A stretch of DNA of 64,000 bases from Natronorubrum sediminis. Lineage in GTDB: Archaea > Halobacteriota > Halobacteria > Halobacteriales > Natrialbaceae. Every line of letters starts with the position of its first letter. Position 1 is the stretch's first letter. Of this stretch, positions 51,566 to 59,078 are shown one piece after another. Under the pieces are notes generated by a model. That model worked only from the letters and a program-made list of their open reading frames with translations, searched no databases and was not told the origin of the DNA. The translations under genes and the position numbers were made by a program. Where the stretch lies: positions 664,748-728,747 of the forward strand of contig NZ_FNWL01000002.1 of NCBI RefSeq assembly GCF_900108095.1, read 5' to 3'.

Positions 51566-52264
51566 TCACAGCGGAACCGGCAGCCACTCGAGAGACTGCA
51601 AAATGCTGGTCGGATCGAACAACGGATCGTGAACGACGAGCCAATCGAGGAGGACCAACCCGGCACCGTGGGCGATCACGGAGGGGAGAATCGAGTTCGA
51701 CTGGTAGTCGACGGCTCCGAAGAGGATGTCCGTGGGTCCCGACAAGAGGAACTCGATCGGCGGCTTCCCCGCGTGGTGGATCATGTAGACGACGGGGCTG
51801 ATGAGCACGGCCTTGAATCCGATCTCTTTGACGCCGACACAGAGCAGGCCCCGGTAGTACGTTTCAGCCGCCAGCGCGAGGATGAACAACTGAACCGCGT
51901 GGGGGATAAACTCGCTCAGGGCACTCGAGGTATGCCACATGGGGTAGAACTCCCTGATCGTCGGTAGCGTCGATCCGACGAGGTAGAAGGGCAAGACGAA
52001 CAGCGAGAGCAAGACGGCGTTTCGAATCGCGACGCGATTGACGTTCCAGCCGATGTGCCTGCCGTGGGTGAGGCCGAGTGCGAGGGGCCCGCCGATCAGA
52101 ATCGCCGAATCGACCCAGACCCGTCGCTCGAGTTCGCTGGGGACGAACTGCATCCAGAGAATCGTTAGGAGTGCGCCGGCCAGCAGCGACTTCTGGACCC
52201 ACGAAAGACGATCGAACTGCTCGCGAAGCCAGCGACCGCCGTGTCGGGCATCCTCAGTCGCCAC
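51566..52264 (-). CDS. CPBP-family (RCE1/Abi-like) intramembrane protein
   Basis: 232 residues, starting GTG at 52264 (reading VATEDARHGGRWLREQF). About seven hydrophobic segments. The probable active-site elements are ALAAETYYRGLLCVG (about 134-148, where the family has EExxxR; here ET replaces EE), a following MIHHAGKPP loop and VIAHGAG (about 202). The family includes CAAX-type prenyl-endopeptidases and bacteriocin-immunity proteins. The altered Glu pair may weaken or alter catalysis. The gene ends close to its upstream neighbour (spacing six bases to the DUF5789-like gene). Confidence 0.82.
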   Translation of the reverse strand: MATEDARHGGRWLREQFDRLSWVQKSLLAGALLTILWMQFVPSELERRVWVDSAILIGGPLALGLTHGRHIGWNVNRVAIRNAVLLSLFVLPFYLVGSTLPTIREFYPMWHTSSALSEFIPHAVQLFILALAAETYYRGLLCVGVKEIGFKAVLISPVVYMIHHAGKPPIEFLLSGPTDILFGAVDYQSNSILPSVIAHGAGLVLLDWLVVHDPLFDPTSILQSLEWLPVPL

Positions 52265-52270
52265 GGCTCG

Positions 52271-52555
52271 TTACTCGTCCGCCGTGGGAACGGGCCCGGT
52301 GTCGATAACCGACCTGACGTGGGCTTCGAACTCCTGACGGCGCTCGAAGTACGTCTCGTCGACGGCGTCGATGACACTCGAGAGCTCCCGGGGGCCGTCA
52401 CCCGTCCGAATCGTGCTCTCGCCCTCGAGGCGGTCGATCTCGCTCGCTTCGATGGGCCAGGTCAGGCGGGACGTCACGCGGGCGAGGGGTGCGCCCTCGA
52501 CGGGCGTGTGCGTTCCGAGCGTCACGGCTGGCTCCTCGTCGTCCTCGTCGCTCAT
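52271..52555 (-). CDS. Small haloarchaeal protein (DUF5789-like)
   Basis: 94 residues from the ATG at 52555 (MSDEDDEEPAVTLGTHTPVEGAPLARV). The order of segments (ARVTSRLTWPIEASEIDRLEGESTIRTGDGPRELSSVIDAVDETYFERRQEFEAHVRSV) resembles the haloarchaeal DUF5789 family as I remember it. Domain function is unknown. The ATG at 52555 avoids a Ser/Arg-rich extension to 52789. It is cotranscribed with the CPBP-like gene, which starts six bases after it ends. Confidence 0.75.
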   Translation of the reverse strand: MSDEDDEEPAVTLGTHTPVEGAPLARVTSRLTWPIEASEIDRLEGESTIRTGDGPRELSSVIDAVDETYFERRQEFEAHVRSVIDTGPVPTADE

Positions 52556-52710
52556 AGCAGGGCGTTTGCAAGCCCATCGATTCAAGCTTTCGCTTCTCGA
52601 GGTCGTCTCCATGCGGTGTGGGGTGTCGCGAGAACCGAGTGCGGAAACCTTTCTCTTTCCAGAAATGTGTCTGACGTATCGTTTTGTGGTGGGAGGCCCA
52701 AGCGCTGTGC

Positions 52711-53691
52711 ATGACAAGCCTGACGGAGGCCTACGACGGGAGCACGGGGGAGGTAGCGAGCCCCCAGCGCCTCTACACGGGAACGACACTCGTTCTGTGT
52801 GGCGCGATTTTGGCGGTCGTCGCCGTCCTCATGGCGACGACTGATCTCTTCAGTGGTGTCGCAGCCTCGTTCTCCCAGGGTATCGACGCACACTATGCGT
52901 CCATTCGCGTCGCCGGCGTGCTGGCCGGACTCGGCGTGCCAATCGCACTCGTCGGCGTCTTTCTCGTGTTGCCGGCAGACAGACGCATTCAGGCTGCCGC
53001 CGCGATCAGCGTGAGCCTGTGTGTTCTAGGCGTGATCCTGTTCTGGAGCGCGTATCCCCACGACTGGCGAGCCCACGGTGCCGATCACACGCTCCCGGTC
53101 TCCGCGGTCTACTTGCTCGGCCTGTTCATCGCACTCTGGAGCCTGTTCACGGCCGTCGTCAACTTCAAGGTCCGAAACGATCCGGGCGGCGCACTCGAGA
53201 TGAACGTCACCCGGCACAATCAGACCGTCCTCGAGGTCACCGAATCGGAGGAGTCGGGCAGCCTCGGTGGCGTCGGCTTCCTCGGTGGCACCCCGGACGG
53301 CGAGGTCGAAACGCAGACGAACGACGCCGAATCCTCGAGCGCTGAGAACTCGAGGACCACGTCTCGATCCGGCGGGTCGACGTCTCGGTCGCTGTCACGA
53401 GAGCGATCCACCGCGTCGAGTCGGGGTCGGAGAGCGACCCCCGGAACGCCGACGAGCGACGGCGGGACGGCCGCGTCGGATCTCTCCTCGCCACTCGAGG
53501 AGGATGGACACGACGCAGAAATCGTCGATTCGCCGGAGCCGGAACCGTCGAAGCCGACGGATCGCTACTGTGGCAACTGCACGCACTTCGAGTACGTTCG
53601 TTCGTCGAACGGCATGGTCCCCTACTGTGGGTACCACGACGGGGCCATGGACGACATGGACGCCTGCGAGGAGTGGACGGTGAATCGCTAA
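52711..53691 (+). CDS. Four-helix membrane protein with C-terminal cysteine-rich zinc-like domain
   Basis: 326 residues from the ATG at 52711 (MTSLTEAYDGSTGEVASPQ). Four hydrophobic segments between about 25 and 145, a long disordered Ser/Thr/Arg/Asp linker (about 170-270), then a C-terminal cysteine-rich unit (about 285-322: CGNC, PYCGYHDG, DACEEW) with four Cys residues and a nearby His that could bind one zinc. The combination of membrane part and soluble zinc finger is unusual; perhaps a sensor or membrane-anchored DNA/RNA-binding adaptor. The GTG-free frame begins upstream but not with a better start. Confidence 0.78.
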   Translation: MTSLTEAYDGSTGEVASPQRLYTGTTLVLCGAILAVVAVLMATTDLFSGVAASFSQGIDAHYASIRVAGVLAGLGVPIALVGVFLVLPADRRIQAAAAISVSLCVLGVILFWSAYPHDWRAHGADHTLPVSAVYLLGLFIALWSLFTAVVNFKVRNDPGGALEMNVTRHNQTVLEVTESEESGSLGGVGFLGGTPDGEVETQTNDAESSSAENSRTTSRSGGSTSRSLSRERSTASSRGRRATPGTPTSDGGTAASDLSSPLEEDGHDAEIVDSPEPEPSKPTDRYCGNCTHFEYVRSSNGMVPYCGYHDGAMDDMDACEEWTVNR

Positions 53692-53766
53692 GGAAATCGC
53701 GTTCGAGCACCGTTCAGGAGTCTTTGTCGTCTTTTCACGGATTTCGCGATGTCGCCGACGAGCAGG

Positions 53767-54252
53767 TCACAGCCCGAACGCCTGTTGGCCAAACTCGAGT
53801 CCCAGTTGTGGCACTTGGTAGATGACCAGTCCGATGAGGAACAACTCGAGGATGGTAACGCCGATCGTCACGAGCGTCGCGTAATTGCTGCTCACGGCGA
53901 CGCCGATCGGGAGTCCGAACTCCCGCTTCCAGAGGGGGTAAAAGAGCGCGATGCCGCGTTTGCTCCCCGCAACGTCGAGGACGTAGTGGGTCGCGATGCC
54001 GATCCAGACGTACTCGAGGTTCCCGAAGTAAAACGGAAAGAGGAGAAATGCCGCGAGAATCGGGAGGTTGTGCAACGTTTTGCGGTGTTTGCCAAACGCC
54101 GTGTCGACGTCGGGAAAGAGAGCACCGAGCGTGACCGGGACGCCGATCATGATGATCGTTCGAAACGTCTCGAGGTCGCCTGCCGGCTCGAGCAGGTAGC
54201 CAATTCCGAGACTCAGAAGAACCGCATTGAGAACGTGTCCCTTTTTGTTCAT
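53767..54252 (-). CDS. YdjM/DUF457-type membrane-bound metal-dependent hydrolase
   Basis: 161 residues, four hydrophobic segments, with KGHVLNAVLL, LFPDVDTAFGKHRKTLHN (about 44-62) and ATHYVLDVAGS. Those His and Asp residues match the YdjM/LexA-regulated family of presumed metal-dependent membrane hydrolases, a group including hydrolases related to the phospholipase C-like YdjM. Substrate unknown. Alone between gene pairs on the opposite strand and the His-rich gene. Confidence 0.85.
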   Translation of the reverse strand: MNKKGHVLNAVLLSLGIGYLLEPAGDLETFRTIIMIGVPVTLGALFPDVDTAFGKHRKTLHNLPILAAFLLFPFYFGNLEYVWIGIATHYVLDVAGSKRGIALFYPLWKREFGLPIGVAVSSNYATLVTIGVTILELFLIGLVIYQVPQLGLEFGQQAFGL

Positions 54253-54299
54253 CTATTCATCACTGACCGATCGAGTGATGAATAGCTTTCTTTTGGACA

Positions 54300-54986
54300 T
54301 TATCGTTCGGTGAGTGCGAGCCCCGTGAAGAGCAAGCCGGCACCGAGCTCCGCGAGTTTAGTCGTCAGGGCGATTACGTCGTCGCGAAGGTGGTCGACGG
54401 TCACCTCGATCACGCCGCCGTCGTGGTCGTGATCGTGGCTGTGGTCGTCGTCTCCGTGTGCGTGGTCGTCGTCACCGTTGTGGTCGTGGTCGTCGCCGTG
54501 TGCGTGTTCGTCATCGCCATTGTGGTCGTGGCTATGATCGTCATCACCGTTGTGTGAATGGTCGTCGTCTCCATTGTGATCGTGGCTATGATCATCGTCG
54601 CCGTGTGCGTGGTCGTCGTCTCCGTTGTGGTCGTGACCGTCCCCGTTATGATCGTGATCGTGTTCATGACCCAGGCCGTACTCGTCGAGGTTCAACGCGG
54701 ACTCAGTGTAGCCTGCGGCGTGCCAGTCTGCATAGCCGACGATTGGAAGAAACATGACGAACGCGCCAGTCGCGTACGCCTGTGCCTCTCTGAGCAGCCC
54801 CTTCGAGTAGGTGTAGATCAGCAAGAAGACGACCAGCGAGAACGCCACGAAGGCAAACGGCATAATCGAGACGGACCCGCCGTTGACGGCCCAATCGAGG
54901 AGGTCGAGAACGCCAAAGAGCAGATGAACGATCGCGGTGAACAGTGCGAGTCCACCGGCGAGAAAGACAGCGTGTTGTCGGTTCAT
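54300..54986 (-). CDS. Membrane protein with long His/Asp-rich repeat
   Basis: 228 residues. Three hydrophobic segments lie in residues about 8-30, 42-60 and 70-85, followed by a repeat region (107-189) built from HNGDDDHAHGDDDHSHD-like units with about 28 His and many Asp. After it come a short hydrophilic stretch and a final weak hydrophobic segment. Such His/Asp repeats bind Zn2+, Ni2+, Cu2+ or Co2+ and occur in cation-diffusion facilitators, ZIP carriers and nickel chaperones. This protein has no recognisable carrier domain, so it may be a metal-storage or sensing membrane protein. Position is not next to a metal-uptake gene (the ZIP gene is 22 kb away). Confidence 0.82.
   Translation of the reverse strand: MNRQHAVFLAGGLALFTAIVHLLFGVLDLLDWAVNGGSVSIMPFAFVAFSLVVFLLIYTYSKGLLREAQAYATGAFVMFLPIVGYADWHAAGYTESALNLDEYGLGHEHDHDHNGDGHDHNGDDDHAHGDDDHSHDHNGDDDHSHNGDDDHSHDHNGDDEHAHGDDHDHNGDDDHAHGDDDHSHDHDHDGGVIEVTVDHLRDDVIALTTKLAELGAGLLFTGLALTER
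54420..54668 (-). repeat. Coding repeat for the His/Asp-rich region
   Basis: The DNA here encodes residues 107-189 of the membrane protein and contains many near-copies of GATGACGACCAC-like units, on the minus strand. Copies differ mostly at third codon positions, so the repeat is an old expansion or has diverged, with the residue pattern kept by selection. Confidence 0.85.
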
Positions 54987-55144
54987 AGGGGTACTAGCCG
55001 AACATGATCAAAAGCCGGTTCTGGTTCAGTAGTCGAAAGTCGATCCGCCGGCGGTGGTCGATCTGGCGATGCGGCGAGTGTACGCCTCCAGCCGTTCGCT
55101 ACCGCCTGAGTTACTGACTGGAATCTCTCTCGAGTCGTCCCTAC

Positions 55145-55684
55145 TCACGGCTCGGTCGATTCGCGCAGTGGCTGACCGTCGATTGCCTCGAGGAGGTCCT
55201 CGAACGCCTGATCGACCGTCCGTGCGCGCACGGTTGCTCGGTCGCCGTCGAAGACGTAGCGAGAGGCCGACGAGAACGAGGTTTCGCTGCCCCAGGGACC
55301 GGCGTAGGAGACGGCGATGTAGACCGTCCCGACGGGATTTTGCTCGGTTCCGCCGGTCGGTCCTGCGATGCCGGTCGTCGCAACTCCCCACGTTGTGTCC
55401 GTGACGTCGCGAACGCCGCGTGCCATCTCGAGCGCGACGGGTTCGGAGACGGCCCCGTGTTCGTCGAGTGCTTCTCGAGAGACGCCGAGGTGGCGACGTT
55501 TGGCGTCGTAGGCGTACGTCGTCAGCCCCGAATCGAAGTAATCGCTCGCCCCGGGGACGGCCGTGATCGCGGCCCCAATCAGGCCGCCCGTACAGGATTC
55601 GGCGACGGCGAGGGTCTGCTCGCGGTCCCGGAGCGTGTCGGCAATCGCCATCGGTAGCTCACGGTCGATATCGTCGTTCATCAT
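55145..55684 (-). CDS. pncC: Nicotinamide-nucleotide amidase (CinA C-terminal domain, PncC)
   Basis: 179 residues. The motifs AESCTGGLIGAAITAV (about 28-43), LTTYAYDAKRRHLGV (about 54-68) and GIAGPTGGT (about 107-115) are those of the PncC amidase that deamidates nicotinamide mononucleotide for NAD recycling. Only the C-terminal half of the bacterial CinA is present, the normal archaeal form. Two adjacent ATG codons (55684 and 55681) could start it. Confidence 0.9.
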   Translation of the reverse strand: MMNDDIDRELPMAIADTLRDREQTLAVAESCTGGLIGAAITAVPGASDYFDSGLTTYAYDAKRRHLGVSREALDEHGAVSEPVALEMARGVRDVTDTTWGVATTGIAGPTGGTEQNPVGTVYIAVSYAGPWGSETSFSSASRYVFDGDRATVRARTVDQAFEDLLEAIDGQPLRESTEP

Positions 55685-55748
55685 GTCCAGCTAGTGGACG
55701 CGAACCCGTCAATGGACGGGTTCGATACCGGCTGACAGGATAGCGGAG

Positions 55749-56909
55749 GTGACCGAGAAGGACACGCGGAACGAAACACACGTCGGTGTGGACTCCCGTC
55801 TATCCGCCATGGAGTACGAGACGCCGTTGTTCTTTCACGTGATGGAGTACGCAGACCGTGCGGATCGCGACGTCATCGACATGGTCAGTGGCAACCCAGA
55901 CTGGGAGCCACCCGAAGCGCTTCGCGACGGTCTTCGCGAGTACGCCGACCTCGAGCCGGATCGATTCGAGTATCCGCCAAGTGACGGCCTGCGCGAACTA
56001 CGCGAAGAGATCGCCGCGCGACGCGGCGTCGACACGGAGCAGGTGATCGTCACGAACGGGACGGGCGAGGCGAACTACCTCGCGATGGCCCGCGCGCTCG
56101 AGCGCGAACGAGGTGACGAGGTCATCCTGACCGATCCGGTCTATCCCTACTATCCGGGGAAGACGACGATGCTCGGCGGAACCCAGCGCTTCGTCGAGAC
56201 CGACGAGGACGGCCAACTCGACCCTGCTGTCGTCCGCGAGGCGGCGAGCGAGGAGACCGGCGTAATCGTCGTCAACACGCCGAACAACCCGACCGGAGCG
56301 GTGTATCAAGCGGAGACGATGGAAGCGCTCGTCGACGTTGCGGAGGCAAACGACGCGATACTCGTCAGCGACGAGGTGTACGATCACTTCGACCTCTCGG
56401 GAACGTTCTCGAGTGCGTTGCGCTACGAGTCTGACCACTGCATCGTCACGAACGGCTTCTCGAAGTCGATGGCGAGCACCGGGTTGCGCGTCGGCTACGC
56501 CGTCTTCCCGGAACACCTGATCGAGAACGCGCGAAGCCGTCACATGCTCGTCAACGTCGCGACGACTCGGCCGGGACAGTACGCGGCGCTCAGATCGCTT
56601 CGGGAGACCGATCCAGCGTATCACGAAGCGAACCGCGAGTTGCTTCGCGACCGCATCACGGCGTTTACCGACGCGCTGGACGCGGCGGGTGCCGAGTACA
56701 CAACCCCGGAGGGCTCGTTCTACGTGATGGCCAGATTCGAGGGATTCGACGGCAGCCTCGAGAACGTCGAGCGACTCATCGACGAGGCGGGCGTCGCCGG
56801 GATGCCCGGGGAAGCCTTCGGCGACTCTCGCGACGACTGGTTCCGGTTCGCGCTCGTCACGCCACAGGTAACAGAAGCAGCGTCCCGACTGGCAGCGTTT
56901 TTCGAGTGA
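55749..56909 (+). CDS. Pyridoxal-phosphate aminotransferase, class I/II
   Basis: 386 residues from a GTG at 55749. Family features: NGTGEANY phosphate-site loop (about 99-106), NTPNNPTGAVY (about 176-186), SDEVYDHF (about 205-212) with Asp and Tyr contacting the cofactor, and Schiff-base Lys239 in GFSKSM. Substrate is an alpha-amino acid; specificity not determinable. The GTG overlaps a GGAGG element, so it lies too close for standard ribosome binding; an alternative start is the ATG at 55809 (MEYETPLFFHVMEYADRA), giving 366 residues. It is divergent from pncC. Confidence 0.85.
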   Translation: MTEKDTRNETHVGVDSRLSAMEYETPLFFHVMEYADRADRDVIDMVSGNPDWEPPEALRDGLREYADLEPDRFEYPPSDGLRELREEIAARRGVDTEQVIVTNGTGEANYLAMARALERERGDEVILTDPVYPYYPGKTTMLGGTQRFVETDEDGQLDPAVVREAASEETGVIVVNTPNNPTGAVYQAETMEALVDVAEANDAILVSDEVYDHFDLSGTFSSALRYESDHCIVTNGFSKSMASTGLRVGYAVFPEHLIENARSRHMLVNVATTRPGQYAALRSLRETDPAYHEANRELLRDRITAFTDALDAAGAEYTTPEGSFYVMARFEGFDGSLENVERLIDEAGVAGMPGEAFGDSRDDWFRFALVTPQVTEAASRLAAFFE

Positions 56910-57275
56910 CGGCGTCTGTCGTCACCCCTCGGACAATCTGAGGGGACTTCGGCCCGTCTTCCCAGCACTCGCAGCGAAAGGGTGTCCAGTCACTCCATGG
57001 AAACTGCTTGGACTGGTCGTTGGGTTCTCGCAGCGGCCCTCTGGTAGGTGCAATCGTTGGCGTCGTCGAGAGGCTATCTGAGGAACGGTGACGGTACTCC
57101 TCGGGCTGTTGACCGGCGAAATCGTGTTCGACGCGATTAAGGACGGAACCCCGCGCACGAGCGAGGGTCAATTCTGGGCATTCACCCTCGGTGCTGGCGG
57201 TTGCCCGGCGATCCCCTTCTCGTGTAGTCACTCGAGACCGACGGGTACTCGTGTGATGGCGCAGAATCGGTCCGT
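56910..57275. other. 366-base intergenic region, possible element remnant
   Basis: No confident gene. It begins with a hairpin-capable pair CCCCTC (56925-56930) and GAGGGG (56940-56945). On the minus strand a frame with a peptide like WTPFRCECWEDGPKSPQIVRG can be read, and on the plus strand a 63-residue frame from 57088. Neither has a recognised family, and coding signatures are mixed. It may be the remains of a mobile element. A promoter for the ArsA-like gene would lie near 57245, but no clear TATA box is seen. Confidence 0.4.
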
Positions 57276-58496
57276 ATGAGTGGAATAGACGTCGATCCCG
57301 TCGAGGACGCGGATTCGGACGCGCCAGAGGGCGACGAGGACGAGCACACGATCGAAGTGACGCCGACCGACTCCGTCTCGGAGGAAGGCCGCGAAACGAT
57401 CGACGTGGAGCCTGCGGACGGGCCGATCGGCGGCCCCGACTACATCCTCTACGGCGGCAAGGGCGGCGTCGGCAAGACGACGATGGCTGCGGCGACCGCA
57501 CTCGACAGCGCCCGCGCCGGAACGAGTACGCTCGTCGTCTCGACGGATCCGGCACACTCACTCTCCGATACGTTCGAGACTGACGTTCCAACCGAGCCGG
57601 CCCGACTCCGAGAGGATATCCCGCTCTACGCAGCCGAGATCGACCCGGAGGCCGCGATGGAACGCGGACAGGCCGCGTTTCTCGGGGGAAGCGCCGCTGA
57701 CGGATCCGGCGGGAAAGGCGGATTCGACGACGCGTCCGAAGGGTCGGGACTTGGCGAGGGCGCCGCAGGCGGTCCGATGGGTGACCTCGGCGGGTTGGGC
57801 GGAATGCTCGGCGGTGAGTCGCCGATGGAGGCCCTTTTCGGCGGCGAGATGCCCGGTGCCGACGAAGCCGCCGCGATGCAACTCCTCCTCGAGTACATCG
57901 ACGATCCGCGATTCGAGCGCGTCGTGGTCGACACGGCACCGACGGGACACACCCTCAGGCTCCTCAAGTTGCCCGAACTGATGGATACGATGATGGGGCG
58001 CATCCTCAAATTTCGTCAGCGAATAAGCGGGATGCTCGAGGGAATGAAAGGCATGTTCGGCGGGCAGGAACAACCAGAAGAAGACGACCTCGAGGATCTG
58101 AACGAGCTTCGCGACCGAATCGAACGCCTTCGAGGGCTCCTTCGTGATCCCACTCGGACGGACTTTCGCATCGTCATGGTCCCCGAGGAGATGAGCGTCC
58201 TCGAGTCCAAGCGCCTGCGCTCACAACTCGAGGAGTTCGAGATTCCGGTCGGCACGGTCGTCGTCAACCGCGTCATGGAGCCACTCTCAGACGTAACCGA
58301 CGACGTCGAGGGGGAGTTCCTGCAGCCGAATTTAGAGGAGTGTCAGTTCTGCCAGCGACGCTGGGACGTCCAACAGGACGCGCTCGCTGAAGCACAGGAT
58401 CTCTTTCGCGGCCCCGACGTGAGGCGCGTGCCGCTTTTCGCGAAAGAAGTCCGGGGTGAAGCGATGCTCGGGGTCGTCGCCGCCTGTTTGCGCTGA
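57276..58496 (+). CDS. ArsA/Get3-family ATPase
   Basis: 406 residues from the ATG at 57276. An acidic N-terminal extension (about 1-50) precedes the deviant Walker A GKGGVGKTT at 61-69, a DPAHSLSDTF segment, a Gly-rich disordered insertion (about 136-180) and a DTAPTGHTLRLL motif. A CQFC pair at 356-359 matches the zinc-binding Cys pair of Get3. This is the haloarchaeal ArsA/Get3 homologue; no arsenite pump or arsenate reductase gene adjoins it, so a role in tail-anchored protein delivery or another ATP-driven task is more likely than arsenite export. Confidence 0.92.
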   Translation: MSGIDVDPVEDADSDAPEGDEDEHTIEVTPTDSVSEEGRETIDVEPADGPIGGPDYILYGGKGGVGKTTMAAATALDSARAGTSTLVVSTDPAHSLSDTFETDVPTEPARLREDIPLYAAEIDPEAAMERGQAAFLGGSAADGSGGKGGFDDASEGSGLGEGAAGGPMGDLGGLGGMLGGESPMEALFGGEMPGADEAAAMQLLLEYIDDPRFERVVVDTAPTGHTLRLLKLPELMDTMMGRILKFRQRISGMLEGMKGMFGGQEQPEEDDLEDLNELRDRIERLRGLLRDPTRTDFRIVMVPEEMSVLESKRLRSQLEEFEIPVGTVVVNRVMEPLSDVTDDVEGEFLQPNLEECQFCQRRWDVQQDALAEAQDLFRGPDVRRVPLFAKEVRGEAMLGVVAACLR

Positions 58497-58550
58497 GTGT
58501 TGTGGACACCCTCCGTCGGCGGCCGTTGGGGGTCAGCCGCCACTCGTTTC

Positions 58551-59012
58551 TCACTCGGAAGCGGCTGGAACGACCGTGACGGGTCGATCGCTCTCGAGGA
58601 TCACAGCCTGGACGACGCTCCCGAAGAGGACCTTGCCGACCGGGGAGTGCTTGCCGACGCCGAGGACGATCACGTCGCTGTCGAGGTCTTCGGCTCGCTC
58701 GAGGATCGTCTCGGCGGGGTCACCGCTCTCCTCGTAGAGCGTACACTCGACGTCGCTCGCCTCGAGAACGTCGACTGCGGCCGCGACCGACTTGGGAAGT
58801 CGGTCTGCCTCGCCGACCTGTTCGGCCATCTCCTCAGCGTAGGTTTCAGAGAAGCCGCCCGCGGCCCACTCGGCATCGGGGGCGGAGACGTCGTCGTGGA
58901 CGTGACAGATATCGACGGCGAACTCGCTCGATCCCGGCTGATCGAGAATCGATTCTGCCTGCGTGCGCGCTCGAGCCTCGTTCTCGTCGATCGGGAGTAG
59001 AACGCGGTACAT
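58551..59012 (-). CDS. Universal stress protein (UspA family)
   Basis: 153 residues from the ATG at 59012 (MYRVLLPIDENEARARTQ). ATP-binding motif GVGKHSPVGKVLFGSV (about 121-136, the Gx2Gx9GS pattern) near the C-terminus; the last strand is RPVTVVPA. Dimeric ATP-binding stress protein. Longer upstream frame to 59054 is not family-like. Cotranscription with the MFS gene is possible: 66 bases separate them. Confidence 0.93.
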   Translation of the reverse strand: MYRVLLPIDENEARARTQAESILDQPGSSEFAVDICHVHDDVSAPDAEWAAGGFSETYAEEMAEQVGEADRLPKSVAAAVDVLEASDVECTLYEESGDPAETILERAEDLDSDVIVLGVGKHSPVGKVLFGSVVQAVILESDRPVTVVPAASE

Positions 59013-59078
59013 AGTCGAAGCTTCGGGCTCGGAGGCTAAAAATGACCCACACACCAGCCGACGGGGCGCAAACCGGGG

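Noticed and set aside
56857-57939. 360-residue minus-strand frame across the ArsA-like gene start
   Set aside because: Arg/Ser/Pro-rich throughout and crosses a clearly better frame; only its central short part (WTPFRCECWEDG) has unusual composition.
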